A stretch of DNA of 64,000 nucleotides from Candidatus Heimdallarchaeota archaeon. GTDB lineage: Archaea > Asgardarchaeota > Heimdallarchaeia > Heimdallarchaeales > Kariarchaeaceae. The stretch covers positions 62,001 through 126,000 of the forward strand of contig JASBSB010000006.1 of NCBI GenBank assembly GCA_030149205.1, in the 5' to 3' direction. A program made the position numbers and the translations under genes. The notes beneath the pieces are model-generated. The model ran no database searches, was not told where the DNA came from, and worked only from the letters and a program-made list of their open reading frames with translations. Of this stretch, positions 1-9,363 are shown piece by piece; the first letter of the stretch is position 1; the number at the start of each line of letters is the position of its first letter.

Positions 1-231
1 ACCTATCAATATATAATAAAGGTGGATGAATTAAGCTTTTCAGGGATAGCTTCAGGATCTAAGGAGTTAAATGCTACAAATAAATATTCGTTTGTAATCA
101 GAAAAAGTAAATTTGTATCTGATAGAACTGTAGGGGTTCATTCATCTCTAGCTGCTCTTGATCTTCCAAGGTCATTAGTTACTAAAATGAAAAATGAAAA
201 CAAAAAAATATCCATCCAATTTCTCTATTAG
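1..231 (+). CDS. DUF371 family protein, C-terminal part (5' end outside window)
   Basis: The reading frame is open to the left edge, so only the last 76 residues or so are present. The visible part resembles the second half of archaeal DUF371 proteins: a Gly-x-x-x-Leu-x-Ala-Thr stretch, then an Arg-Lys-Ser-x-Phe-x-x-x-Arg-Thr motif, then an Ala-Ala-Leu-Asp-Leu segment and a closing beta strand. The Arg-Lys-Ser-x-Phe and Arg-Thr pair is the strongest family mark. The function of DUF371 is not known. A GTG at 22 lies inside the frame but is probably not the start, because family members have more sequence upstream. It ends 45 bases before trm5 on the same strand. Family call is from memory of the motif. 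Confidence 0.6.
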   Translation, partial: TYQYIIKVDELSFSGIASGSKELNATNKYSFVIRKSKFVSDRTVGVHSSLAALDLPRSLVTKMKNENKKISIQFLY

Positions 232-244
232 ATTCTATTGTATG

Positions 245-254
245 TTTTATTATA
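245..254 (+). promoter_or_regulatory. TATA box for trm5
   Basis: The AT-rich element TTTTATTATA is centred about 27 bases before the ATG at 277. That is the distance at which archaeal TBP/TFB promoters start transcription, so the mRNA would be leaderless. This favours ATG 277 over TTG 265. Confidence 0.45.
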
Positions 255-276
255 CTTGTAGATTTTGAATGGAATT

Positions 277-1302
277 ATGGATTCAGTTAAGGTCAGAAAA
301 AAGGATGGTGAAACTGTGATCCAATTGCTTAGATCACTTAATCTTCTCAACACTACCTACAAGATCAAACAAGCAGGTGACTTCCTAATATTACCATTGA
401 TCAATTCATCAGAGATTTCAGCAGTTCTAGAGGATAAAGAATTACAGTACACTTTCATAGACACAGATTTTGAGCTTAGTGATACCAGAAATCGCTCACT
501 AAAAGAAATTTTGTCACAGGTGATTCCACAGGACCTTTTACAATACGTCCCTCGTTCCTATGATATTGTAGGGTCAGTGATAATAATAGATCTTGACGAT
601 AACATACTTGATCATAAATTCGATATAGGCTTAGCTCTCCAAACTATACATCCGGATATACAAACTGTTTATTTAAAAAGTGAGGGAGTCAAAGGTAAGT
701 TTAGGCTAAGAACCTTAGAGCTTATTTCAGGGGTAGATGAACCACTTACAGTGGATCGAGAGTTCAGTTTAAACATTGTTGTGAATGTACAGACCTGCTA
801 TTTCTCACCTCGGCTTTCTACTGAACATAGAAGAGTGGCTGAAGAGTGTACCACTAGTGAATCTATTTTGGACATGTTTTCTGGGGTAGGCCCCTTTAGT
901 CTGCATCTTGCTTCTATGTACAAAAATAATGTGACTGCAATTGATCACAACCCAAAGGCAATCAAATGTCTCAAAATCAGCATAACTCGAAATAAATTGA
1001 GAGGACAAATTGACGCAATTTGTATGAATGCAGAGGAAATTTTGACACTTAATAGGTTGTTTGACACAATAATAATGAACCATCCATCAGATTCCAATCG
1101 ATATTTAAAGGTCGCAGACAGTGTGTTGAAATTGGGTGGAGTAATCTACTATTATACTTTTGTTCCAGTAGAAGATTATGAATTGAAGGCAAAGGAAGAA
1201 TTCTTGAGTAGCCTTTCAAATTATTCAATTCTTTATGTCCATAGGGTAAGACAGTATTCACCATCAGAACTCCATGTGGTCGTCAAAGCTAGAAAAAGAT
1301 AA
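277..1302 (+). CDS. trm5: tRNA (guanine37-N1)-methyltransferase Trm5
   Basis: Predicted SAM-dependent enzyme that methylates N1 of G37 next to the tRNA anticodon, which guards against frameshifting. The N-terminal part carries a D2-like domain with the Val-Pro-Arg-Ser-Tyr-Asp-x-(Ile/Val)-Gly motif. The C-terminal Rossmann domain has the SAM loop Asp-Met-Phe-Ser-Gly-Val-Gly-Pro-Phe and an Asp-His-Asn-Pro acidic end of strand 2. The catalytic Asn-x-Pro is present as Asn-His-Pro, where most relatives have Asn-Leu-Pro. Length of about 340 residues fits the family. I prefer the ATG at 277 because a TATA-like element (245-254) lies 27 bases upstream, giving a leaderless mRNA; a TTG at 265 is the alternative. 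Confidence 0.85.
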   Translation: MDSVKVRKKDGETVIQLLRSLNLLNTTYKIKQAGDFLILPLINSSEISAVLEDKELQYTFIDTDFELSDTRNRSLKEILSQVIPQDLLQYVPRSYDIVGSVIIIDLDDNILDHKFDIGLALQTIHPDIQTVYLKSEGVKGKFRLRTLELISGVDEPLTVDREFSLNIVVNVQTCYFSPRLSTEHRRVAEECTTSESILDMFSGVGPFSLHLASMYKNNVTAIDHNPKAIKCLKISITRNKLRGQIDAICMNAEEILTLNRLFDTIIMNHPSDSNRYLKVADSVLKLGGVIYYYTFVPVEDYELKAKEEFLSSLSNYSILYVHRVRQYSPSELHVVVKARKR

Positions 1303-1427
1303 ACACAATCAGTTCCGCCCGTCAGTCTTCATCTACAAAAGTATCACTGACTAGATTTTCATCATTTCGTGTTATCTTAGTTTGCTTTAGAGTATATTAA
1401 ACAGTTTCTAAGGTTTATATAAGATAC

Positions 1428-2480
1428 TCATTTGATTGGGACGAAATCGAAGCACTCATCAATCAATTCATTCAAGCTTTGTGGGTCAAGATTTTTGCGA
1501 CTAATCCACCGCTGTGAAAAATTATTTGCAAATAAGTCTAATGCAGCCATTAAGATTTCAGAACTCTTGTTAGTGAAAAGCACAAAATAAATTTCATTTG
1601 AATGAACGTCATTAAATAGCAAAAGCCCTTTCTTCAGTCTAATTTCCCTTAAATTCCCACTTTTAAAGGCTTCTGAATACATCATAGATGTAGATTCGAT
1701 AGTAGATGCAGCCAAAAATCTATTGGTTTTGTTACCCTCATTAACCGTCCAAGCGTAAGAATAAAGATTCAATCCTTGATTTTTTGATATGACAAATAGC
1801 TCATAGACTTGGTATGGGATTGTAAAAAGCAATGAGGGGGCTTTGTAAAATGAAATTGCAACCAAAATCATCCCGATCCCACTGCTTAGTTCTGTTGTAG
1901 CAATAAATATATCATTTGCACCTAAGCCAAATAATATTACTGTTAAAGGTGCAAAAATTGTTGTCCCAATAAAATTAAGTAGAGCATAGAATTTTAGGCT
2001 TGGGGGAGATTTATAATATATATAAAGAGTATATGCCCAAATTAGTAAACTCACATAAAGGCCAAGTATAGATAGGATTGATCTTGCTGGATTAATAACA
2101 ACCAAGGTTTGATTGTTTCCTATAATGCCCTGAACCACTGAGGGAAGAAAAAATATCGTATATAACCCATAGGCAGATGCTACAGTGACTACTGAAAGAG
2201 TTATCAAGACAATTCTTCCAAACACAAGTTGATCGATCCCCAATTGAATGAAGACTGCGACAAGGGCAAGAAATACAAGACTCAGTTTAAAAAGTTCTAT
2301 TGAGCCAGAATTATAAGCGAATGATAGAAAAATTAACTCTAATGAGATCGAAAACCAAACTCCCATCAAAAAGAGCACAACGAGTGCACGATACTTCAAA
2401 TAGAGCCTCAAGAAAATTAACCCTGCAACAATGCTTGGGAATGAACTAACTAAGGTAATCAGAGCCTCATAATTGACCAA
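1428..2480 (-). CDS. Seven-TM membrane protein with soluble, possibly longin-like C-terminal domain
   Basis: Unrecognised protein of 350 residues. The first 215 residues or so contain about seven hydrophobic segments, starting straight after the N-terminus. The last 125 residues are soluble and show alternating strands and helices: a Gly-Leu-x-Leu-Tyr-Ser-Tyr-Ala-Trp strand pair, a helix, two short strands, then a long helix ending in Phe-x-x-x-Phe-x-x-Arg-Trp. That order resembles longin or roadblock-type folds, which are common in Asgard archaea, but this is a fold guess. The start is a TTG at 2480 with an AT-rich TATA-like element (about 2500-2507) some 25 bases upstream. It is convergent with trm5. 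A sensory or trafficking role would be speculation. Confidence 0.6.
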   Translation of the reverse strand: MVNYEALITLVSSFPSIVAGLIFLRLYLKYRALVVLFLMGVWFSISLELIFLSFAYNSGSIELFKLSLVFLALVAVFIQLGIDQLVFGRIVLITLSVVTVASAYGLYTIFFLPSVVQGIIGNNQTLVVINPARSILSILGLYVSLLIWAYTLYIYYKSPPSLKFYALLNFIGTTIFAPLTVILFGLGANDIFIATTELSSGIGMILVAISFYKAPSLLFTIPYQVYELFVISKNQGLNLYSYAWTVNEGNKTNRFLAASTIESTSMMYSEAFKSGNLREIRLKKGLLLFNDVHSNEIYFVLFTNKSSEILMAALDLFANNFSQRWISRKNLDPQSLNELIDECFDFVPIK

Positions 2481-2562
2481 TTCTCTTCAGCCTAAGTATT
2501 TTATTCTCACTAATAAAATTTCTTTTGAACCTCGTATTATTAATCCTTGTACTATTAAAAAA

Positions 2563-3687
2563 CTAGGTTTTGTACATCCGTTCCTTCCAGACAACTTTTT
2601 TCCGAACGTTGATTTGATAGGTAGAATACCAAAAAATTAAAAAGAACATGAATAGGTAGAGGGGGAAGAGCAGAGAATGCCAACTATATTTTCCAGTTAT
2701 ATCCTTCTCAGTATTGAGATTTATTCCTACAGAAATAAGATAATTCAAGATTGCAATTCCCGCAGAGAAGTACCAAATGGAAACATTTTGGAATTCTAAT
2801 ATACTGATTACAAGTAAAATTGTTGATCCAATGAAGTAGGAATGTACTATTACAACTTTGAGAGTAGCAGAAATATTGGTTTTTTTTACACCAAGAGCTA
2901 AATTTTTACCAAACCCTTCTAACACATCTCTAAATGAGAAATACATTCTTGTAGAAACAAAATTGTTGTCACTTATCAATTTTATTTTGATTCCTTTTGA
3001 TTTAGCATAGCTAGCAAACTCCATATCTTCAATAATTGAGTTTGAAACAGTTTTGTGTGTTCCCAAATCCTCGTAGACTTTCCTTCTAAACATCAAATAT
3101 TGTCCATTTGCGATTTGTGTAGTAGAGTCACCCTCACTCCCGTTCACACCTATATATATTGTGAGGAAAATGGGGATGAGCGTATATTCCCAAAAACTAC
3201 GTATTACTTGGGTGGTCATTATAGAAAGAAATCCAGATGATTTATCCAAAGCCACAACAGTAGACTTGAGAGATTTAGGTGAATGTACTGTATCAGCGTC
3301 TGTAAATAATAAAACGGAATTTTTTGAGGCTAAATATCCATTGTAACATGCCCAAGGTTTACCTACCCAACCTTCTGGTTTTTTTGGTTCATTAATTACT
3401 TTTATTTCAGAAACACCCCCTACCAACTTTGGGGTATTATCTGTAGAATTCCCCTCAACTACTATAATTTCATAGTTAGGGTAATCCAGTTGTTTCAATG
3501 AATTTAAGCAATCTAATATTGTAGATTCTGAATTCCTCACTGGAACTATAATTGATACATTCGGATAATCATTCATTTTTATATTTTCTGTATCGATTTG
3601 ATCGAATGGTTTTACTCTAGCTAAAATAATAATTGAAACAAATCCTGTGAGAAGTGTTAGTAGATTCAATAGTACTAGAATATCCAT
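2563..3687 (-). CDS. Membrane glycosyltransferase, family GT2
   Basis: Inverting nucleotide-sugar glycosyltransferase of the GT-A fold. One N-terminal membrane segment is followed by the GT2 domain: the Val-Ser-Ile-Ile-Val-Pro-Val-Arg-Asn first strand, the Ile-Val-Val-Glu-Gly-Asn-Ser-Thr-Asp second motif, and a Thr-Asp-Ala-Asp metal-binding motif. A Glu-Asp pair further on (Ile-Ile-Glu-Asp-Met-Glu) fits the catalytic base region. Three or four membrane segments close the protein. The arrangement resembles carotenoid or glycolipid glycosyltransferases, with the substrate unknown. An ATG at 3723 also opens the frame, but a TATA-like element overlaps it (about 3727-3735), so transcription would begin near 3705 and the ATG at 3687 is preferred. 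It diverges from the VOC gene. Confidence 0.8.
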   Translation of the reverse strand: MDILVLLNLLTLLTGFVSIIILARVKPFDQIDTENIKMNDYPNVSIIVPVRNSESTILDCLNSLKQLDYPNYEIIVVEGNSTDNTPKLVGGVSEIKVINEPKKPEGWVGKPWACYNGYLASKNSVLLFTDADTVHSPKSLKSTVVALDKSSGFLSIMTTQVIRSFWEYTLIPIFLTIYIGVNGSEGDSTTQIANGQYLMFRRKVYEDLGTHKTVSNSIIEDMEFASYAKSKGIKIKLISDNNFVSTRMYFSFRDVLEGFGKNLALGVKKTNISATLKVVIVHSYFIGSTILLVISILEFQNVSIWYFSAGIAILNYLISVGINLNTEKDITGKYSWHSLLFPLYLFMFFLIFWYSTYQINVRKKVVWKERMYKT

Positions 3688-3788
3688 GATTATTATGGAT
3701 CTGCGATGATTTAAACCTAACATAAGTATAAATTTACGAAATACTGCTACTCCCCAAACCTTATAAACATCCTTTTCATTAGACCTTT

Positions 3789-4196
3789 ATGGACAAATGG
3801 CATGCTAGTCCTTATTTTTTGGTTCCCGATATAGTATCAATTTCTGAGTGGTATCGTGATAAACTAGACTTTAAGTATGAAAAGTTATGGGGTGAACCAC
3901 CTTCCTTCGTGATGGTTGTAAGAAACAATGTTAGAATAATGCTAGCTGAAGTTAGTTTAGCAAAGAAATATCCAGATATGATACATCCAAACAGGAAATC
4001 TGACCATCACGCCTGGGATATTTATATTGATATTGGAGAGGGTTCACTAGAAGACCTTCAAAAAGAATTTGAAGGTAAAGGTGTAAGAATTACTTCTTCG
4101 ATAAGTTTAAAAGAATATTACGGTATGTGGGAATTTGAAATAGAAGACCCAAATGGATATGTACTTTGCTTTGCAAAAGATGCGACTAAAAAATAG
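3789..4196 (+). CDS. VOC (glyoxalase/bleomycin-resistance-like) family protein
   Basis: Small protein of 135 residues with the beta-alpha-beta-beta-beta layout of the vicinal oxygen chelate fold. An N-terminal Tyr-Phe-Leu-Val-Pro-Asp strand and a Glu-Trp-Tyr-Arg-Asp-Lys-Leu helix are followed by an Arg-Ile-Met-Leu-Ala-Glu strand, a second module, and the typical Ile-Glu-Asp-Pro-Asn-Gly-Tyr ending. Family members are metal-dependent isomerases, dioxygenases or drug binders, and the sequence does not decide between them. A TATA-like element at 3761-3768 lies about 25 bases before the ATG, so the mRNA is probably leaderless. It stands alone between a divergent glycosyltransferase and the convergent amylopullulanase. 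Confidence 0.75.
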   Translation: MDKWHASPYFLVPDIVSISEWYRDKLDFKYEKLWGEPPSFVMVVRNNVRIMLAEVSLAKKYPDMIHPNRKSDHHAWDIYIDIGEGSLEDLQKEFEGKGVRITSSISLKEYYGMWEFEIEDPNGYVLCFAKDATKK

Positions 4197-4269
4197 AATG
4201 CAAATAGCTTGATGTAATACAAGAATTAATCTGAATTTATGGTATAATTTTTATTCTTTCAGCTAAGCT

Positions 4270-7200
4270 TTACAGATATTTTTTGTGGGGTTTAGCTCGC
4301 TTGATAATTTGAAAGACTGGTAGTAAAAACAAGGCAATCAAAATGCCCTCTGTACTAAATGGTATGAATCCACCCCCAGCTGGTTTACTTGAAGTAGATA
4401 TTAAAATTGTCACTTTTGCAGTCCCAAAATTTGTGGTGGTCTCTTTCACTGAATCATACACATTTATAGTAATAGAAACTTTTCCATTTACCACATCTGA
4501 CGAGCTTATATCAAGCTTTACTGAATTGATTCCGGACACTAGAGAGTGATCATTGAAAGTGAGGACATTTCCAACAAATAAATCATAATGATCAACCTTC
4601 ACATCATCTGTTGCGTTAAACTTAACTGTTAATGATAGTTTACCTGAACTATTCATTGTGAATGCTTGATTTGCTTTTGGTTCAAGTATGTTAACTACTG
4701 GTGGGGTTTTATCTAAAGAATACGATACCTTAGGACCCACACCAACCATTACAGCTTGTTGCTGCTTTACTACTGAATATGAGCTCAATAATTGAGTTTG
4801 ATCAACTCCGGGAGGAGTCAGCATATCTACCACATTTGGATCGTAGGGACCATCATCTCCTCCTCCAAGTTTCCAAGTTGATGCTGAGGTCATTCTTTCT
4901 CTAAAAGCAGAGAAATCTTGTGACCCAATTAAAACCACGTAAGCCCAATCTTGTGTTGGTGTTCCTACGATGTTAAGAGGGGCTTTAATTGTAATAGTCT
5001 TTTCTAAGGTATCTGCAATGGCAGAAACCCCAGCAAATGTCGTTTTGTTTTGATAGAGCCCGTATTGCTTAAACCCGTCAGCTCTTACCAAAGTTTCCCA
5101 GGCAAAATCAGGACTAATAAGTACATTTGGATTTTGGTCAGGTTTTGTATTTCCAGACCCGCTGATTCTATTTTTATCAATATAGATCTGAATCAAAGGA
5201 TGAGAAAATCCTGTAGGTGAATTCCAAGGATTTGTGATCTCAGAAAACTTTAATGACGCAACGAAATTATTTTTGTCATACCCGAGTTTGAAATCTAGAA
5301 TATCAAACAATCCATGTCCTGGAGCAAAATCTGGAGCTTTGGGATATGTCCCAAATTCATCTCCTGCTGGATCAGTGGTTGAGTATACAACATTAAAATT
5401 GACACCTGAAAAAGGAACTTGGAAAACAGCTGGCCCATCTTGAGGAGCTATATCTGTTTCAAAACCAGAATAAACTGCTCTGACTGAGAAAAATTCTCCA
5501 GGAGTATAATTGAAGAACTTTAGTGGAATTGACATTTCAAGAACAGAATTATAAGAAGCAAGTCCACCACTCACTACACTTTGTAGAACCCAATCACCGT
5601 TGACCACCTTCCAATAACGAAGGCTAGAATCATTAAACTGAAAGGTAACAGCATAGTTTAATTGAAATCCTAGGGTATTAGAGAAGTTAGTTTTATCTGC
5701 ACCTATAGGGAAAATTGCCCCTGACGAATCTTGAGGATTTTTGAAATAAAGACCCATAAAATCATTTGAAGAGCTACGAGCGCTTGATGACTCGAGGTCA
5801 AATTCATAAAGTAAGTTAGATGTGTTGCTATTTATCCCCGCACGCATATAGTTTATTGCCAGAAATTCAACGGAGGTATCATTTATGAAATATGCTCCAT
5901 CCCATTCTCCAGAAGCTTTAGTTCCATCGATAGAATACCCCGTCATTTTTGTTGGAAAACTGGAACTAATTGATGGTTTCTGTTCTAAAAATAGTAATGG
6001 GTTTATTGCTAATATTTGAGCATTCGTGTAGCCTATATTTACGTAAACATTTCTCAAGAATGATTTAAAGCCCCAATCAAAAACGTAGTCATGTCCAGAG
6101 TTTTGATCTGTTCCATACCACCAGAACCAATCTGAACCTTCAGCTTTGTAAATTGATTCCCATGCAGCGGTGGTGTTATAGGTTGGATTGGCTTTCTCAA
6201 AGTTGACTAAATCAGTCCTGGTTTGAATCAACCAATCCCAAGCGTTATTCTCCTCAGCTTCACCTATCCAAGTGTTCAGGTTTCCACTAATCCAAGAGCC
6301 TGATGCAAGTTTGTTGACCACAGGAAGATTTTTTGTACCAAATGTGTTGATAAATTGGGTTGGGGTTACAGTTTTTAACCATCCCTCTGTTTGGGCTTGT
6401 TCAAGTTTCGCGTAGAGATCATTTCTAAAGATGTTTCCTGTATACTCGTTTTTGCCATCTCCGTTAATATCATAACTGTAATGTTCCCATGCATTTTCTC
6501 CATCCAATGCAACAGTAATAATATAAGGTGTTGTCTTTGCAGGAGCCTTTTGTAATTCATTATAACGAGTTTTAAGCTCATTATAGAAATCTTGAGCTGC
6601 CTTTGCTGGATCCATTCCAGAGTAGGTGAATCCAATTTTATCTGAAAGTGCTGTATCTCGATAAAGGCTTGCAATCTCATATGATTTTGTACCATTTGTT
6701 GCTTTAACTTTGTACATCTGGTATTGTTGTTCTGGGGTTAATGAACTCAGTCCTAAACTATTTTGGAGGACGGTTTGGTCAGATACAAACCATTTAATAC
6801 CAGAAGCATTCATCAAAGGAACCACGTCGTTTGAAACTGCTTCCTCACTTGGCCACATACCAGTTGGTAATGTTCCAAACTTGGTTTTATAATATTGTAC
6901 TGCCTTGACAATTTGTGCGTTTGCATCTGAAACCCAGCCTGTATTTCCTTTGGGAAGGGGAAGGTTTCCATTTCCTGGTGAATCTCTTGCAGAAGTGAGA
7001 TTGATTAATAATGGTAGTATAGGATGGTAGAAGGGAGTTGTAATAATCTCGAGATTCCCCTGATTTTTTGCCAGATTATGTTTGGGTACAACAGATTTCA
7101 AAAGGTCTAATCCCTTCGTTAAAACATAGTCAAGATTACTATGAGAAAATCGACCGGTGCTATTACTAGTTTCAATATCATTGTTCAAAGTTGCGAGAGT

Positions 7201-7794
7201 GAAATCAGCCTTAATGTAATCTGGGTTAATCCATCTTAAGAAGAACATCACCTTTAAATCAAGGAGATCCCCATTCGTGAAATGAGCAATCTTCTCAGCC
7301 ATGGTAGGATATTTGTTTGCCTTTTCCTGAAGATAAGCATATCTTCCAGTTACAAACTGGGGGTTAATGTCGAAGAAAAATTGTAAAACAACAGATTTGT
7401 TTTCGGCACTCATTGCAGTCTCTTGCATTTTTGCAACCTGAATTCTTCTATCGTAAGCAACACCATTTGCGTAATCATCCATTTGAGAGAGAAGAGACGG
7501 TGTGAGGTTAATTGTTGCGTTCACCTTGGGATGATTTATCATTAGGTCTGCCATCCAGGGATATGAATTAGTAGAATGCATGTAGACCCAAGGTTGTTCA
7601 TATATCTTCGTTGTCGGATCCTGATAGTTCGGTTGGTGCTGATGCCAGATCAATGAAAAATAGACCGGTGTAACAGCTTGTTTACTGATCAGAATCGGTT
7701 CCGAAGTAGATCCTGCAATCGATCTATTCGTACTTGATGAGAACAAAAAAATCAGAATGAGGAATATTGGAATCAAATAATTTTTTACTTTCAT
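4270..7794 (-). CDS. apu: Secreted, membrane-anchored GH57 amylopullulanase with glucodextranase-type C-terminal module
   Basis: Predicted cell-surface enzyme that cleaves alpha-1,4 and possibly alpha-1,6 bonds of starch-like glucans. A signal peptide precedes the GH57 barrel. The His-Gln-His-Gln-Pro motif is at residues 51-55, the nucleophile motif Trp-Pro-Ser-Glu ends at Glu317, and the acid/base motif Leu-Asp-Gly-Glu-Asn has Asp431, matching archaeal amylopullulanases. A Trp-rich Trp-Ile-Gly-Glu motif and the Asp-Trp-Phe-Trp-Trp-Tyr-Gly segment follow. After residue 800 comes a glucodextranase-type module ending in an Asp-Pro-Asn-Val-Val-Asp-Met-Leu motif, then a Gly-Gly-Gly-Phe-Ile-Pro linker, a membrane helix and a basic tail. 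ATG 7794 is chosen because a GGAGA motif sits just upstream; a TTG at 7809 is the alternative. It feeds the adjacent ABC transporter. Confidence 0.9.
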   Translation of the reverse strand: MKVKNYLIPIFLILIFLFSSSTNRSIAGSTSEPILISKQAVTPVYFSLIWHQHQPNYQDPTTKIYEQPWVYMHSTNSYPWMADLMINHPKVNATINLTPSLLSQMDDYANGVAYDRRIQVAKMQETAMSAENKSVVLQFFFDINPQFVTGRYAYLQEKANKYPTMAEKIAHFTNGDLLDLKVMFFLRWINPDYIKADFTLATLNNDIETSNSTGRFSHSNLDYVLTKGLDLLKSVVPKHNLAKNQGNLEIITTPFYHPILPLLINLTSARDSPGNGNLPLPKGNTGWVSDANAQIVKAVQYYKTKFGTLPTGMWPSEEAVSNDVVPLMNASGIKWFVSDQTVLQNSLGLSSLTPEQQYQMYKVKATNGTKSYEIASLYRDTALSDKIGFTYSGMDPAKAAQDFYNELKTRYNELQKAPAKTTPYIITVALDGENAWEHYSYDINGDGKNEYTGNIFRNDLYAKLEQAQTEGWLKTVTPTQFINTFGTKNLPVVNKLASGSWISGNLNTWIGEAEENNAWDWLIQTRTDLVNFEKANPTYNTTAAWESIYKAEGSDWFWWYGTDQNSGHDYVFDWGFKSFLRNVYVNIGYTNAQILAINPLLFLEQKPSISSSFPTKMTGYSIDGTKASGEWDGAYFINDTSVEFLAINYMRAGINSNTSNLLYEFDLESSSARSSSNDFMGLYFKNPQDSSGAIFPIGADKTNFSNTLGFQLNYAVTFQFNDSSLRYWKVVNGDWVLQSVVSGGLASYNSVLEMSIPLKFFNYTPGEFFSVRAVYSGFETDIAPQDGPAVFQVPFSGVNFNVVYSTTDPAGDEFGTYPKAPDFAPGHGLFDILDFKLGYDKNNFVASLKFSEITNPWNSPTGFSHPLIQIYIDKNRISGSGNTKPDQNPNVLISPDFAWETLVRADGFKQYGLYQNKTTFAGVSAIADTLEKTITIKAPLNIVGTPTQDWAYVVLIGSQDFSAFRERMTSASTWKLGGGDDGPYDPNVVDMLTPPGVDQTQLLSSYSVVKQQQAVMVGVGPKVSYSLDKTPPVVNILEPKANQAFTMNSSGKLSLTVKFNATDDVKVDHYDLFVGNVLTFNDHSLVSGINSVKLDISSSDVVNGKVSITINVYDSVKETTTNFGTAKVTILISTSSKPAGGGFIPFSTEGILIALFLLPVFQIIKRAKPHKKYL

Positions 7795-7977
7795 TTGGAA
7801 TTTCTCCAAGTATTAGACCCGATACAAATTGTGTAAATTTTAATCTTTAGGAATAACAATAATATTTTTGGATATTAGCACAACTATTTGTTTTTAAGAA
7901 ATTTAACAATTTGCGAAATTTTTCCATTAATTTTAGACACTATATGACAATTTTCCAAAAATTTGTTAGATTCGCAA

Positions 7978-9348
7978 TTAATGAACAGAAAAATCATGGT
8001 TTTCAAGGCTAATACCTGATTTTTCATCAAATAGATGTGTTTGAGCACCAGAAAATCTGAAGTGGATTTCTGAACCAATTTTACGTGGTTTATGTCCAAT
8101 TTCACTTAATCTAACCTCTGAACCGAACAGATTGACAAAGATGATTGTAGAAGAGCCTATTGATTCAGTAAAGGTGACTGTACCTGTGATGGAATTAGAG
8201 TCTTTTATTGACAGGATTTCTACCTGTTCTGGACGAAATCCAATAATAACTTCGTTTCCAATGTGGTTTTCTAATAAATCTGGATTTGGATAATCGGATG
8301 GTATTTTGATGAAAGACCCCTCATTTACACGAATTAAAAGTTGTTTCCCTTGTTTGGTAAGTTCACCTTTAACAAGGTTTGTAGGAGGAGCACCAATAAA
8401 CCCAGCAACGAAGGCAGTTCGAGGTTTGTTATACACCTCGCTTGGTGTCCCTAGCTGTTCAATCACGCCTTTGTTCATAACTGCAATTCTATGCCCTAGG
8501 GTCATAGCTTCAACCTGATCATGGGTCACATAAAGTGTTGTTGTTTGTAACTTTGACTGTAATTCTGCTAATTCAGCTCTGGTTGAATTTCTTAACTTTG
8601 CATCAAGATTAGACAATGGTTCATCCATAAGAAATACCTTGGGGTCTCGAATTATGGCACGACCAACTGCAACCCTCTGTCTCTGACCTCCAGACAATTG
8701 CTTTGGCTTTCTATTTAACAGTTCTTCAATTTCCAATATTTCAGCAGTCTGTTTGACCCGTGTCTCAATCTCTTCAAGTTGGTTAATATAATCATGAATA
8801 CCAGGAATCCCAATCGAAAATTTTAACACAAAATACTCTATATTTTTTCTCAATTCAGGATAAACAATCCAAGCTATAACGAAGGATAATGTTATAGCTG
8901 AGAAGAAGACTACCCCAGGAGATCTTAAGATAAATGAATCTAAGATATAGCCAAACGCATAAAAAACCGAAAAGAGTAAAGTATAAGCCAAGAGTTTTAA
9001 CAAACTAACTATTACCTTTTGGGGGGTTGATAAGGTTAGATTCTTTAAACCGAAGGCTAAATTATCTCTGACTGTCATATGAGGATATAAGGCATATGAT
9101 TGAAACACCATTGCAATATCTCTGTCCTTAGGTGGTAATCTTGTGATATCATCGTCATCAACTGTGATTGTACCTGTGGTTGGTGTCTCTAGACCTGCTA
9201 ACATTCGGAGTGTTGTAGTTTTGCCACATCCTGAGGGCCCAACTAAGACCATGAATTCCTTATCAGTTATTTCTAAATTAAGATTTGACACTGCAGGTTT
9301 GTTGGTGCCAAACTGTTTTGTTATTTCATTAAATTTTACCTTTGCCAA
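7978..9348 (-). CDS. malK: Sugar ABC transporter ATPase (MalK/MsmX type) with hydrophobic insert
   Basis: Energises oligosaccharide uptake with the two permeases upstream. Walker A Gly-Pro-Ser-Gly-Cys-Gly-Lys-Thr is at residues 37-44, the Q-loop Gln at 83, the signature Leu-Ser-Gly-Gly-Gln at 218-222, Walker B Asp242-Glu243 and the switch His276. A TOBE-like regulatory domain fills the C-terminus. The odd feature is residues 104-191: between the Q-loop and the signature, where relatives have a linker of about ten residues, there are two hydrophobic segments (about 112-136 and 143-163) and an amphipathic stretch. Both flanks align with normal MalK, so it is an in-frame insertion, not a frameshift. 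The start is TTG with an AGGTGA motif 7 bases away, 15 bases after the MalG-like gene. Confidence 0.93.
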   Translation of the reverse strand: MAKVKFNEITKQFGTNKPAVSNLNLEITDKEFMVLVGPSGCGKTTTLRMLAGLETPTTGTITVDDDDITRLPPKDRDIAMVFQSYALYPHMTVRDNLAFGLKNLTLSTPQKVIVSLLKLLAYTLLFSVFYAFGYILDSFILRSPGVVFFSAITLSFVIAWIVYPELRKNIEYFVLKFSIGIPGIHDYINQLEEIETRVKQTAEILEIEELLNRKPKQLSGGQRQRVAVGRAIIRDPKVFLMDEPLSNLDAKLRNSTRAELAELQSKLQTTTLYVTHDQVEAMTLGHRIAVMNKGVIEQLGTPSEVYNKPRTAFVAGFIGAPPTNLVKGELTKQGKQLLIRVNEGSFIKIPSDYPNPDLLENHIGNEVIIGFRPEQVEILSIKDSNSITGTVTFTESIGSSTIIFVNLFGSEVRLSEIGHKPRKIGSEIHFRFSGAQTHLFDEKSGISLENHDFSVH

Positions 9349-9363
9349 AATAATTTCACCTTT

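Noticed and set aside
6375-6695. 106-codon frame inside the amylopullulanase gene
   Set aside because: It lies in another frame of the catalytic domain that carries the intact GH57 motifs.
8776-9039. Frameshift or assembly artefact as the cause of the ATPase insert
   Set aside because: The frame is continuous, both flanks match MalK exactly in order, and the inserted part has sensible membrane helices and neighbours with similar additions. Only read data could settle it finally.
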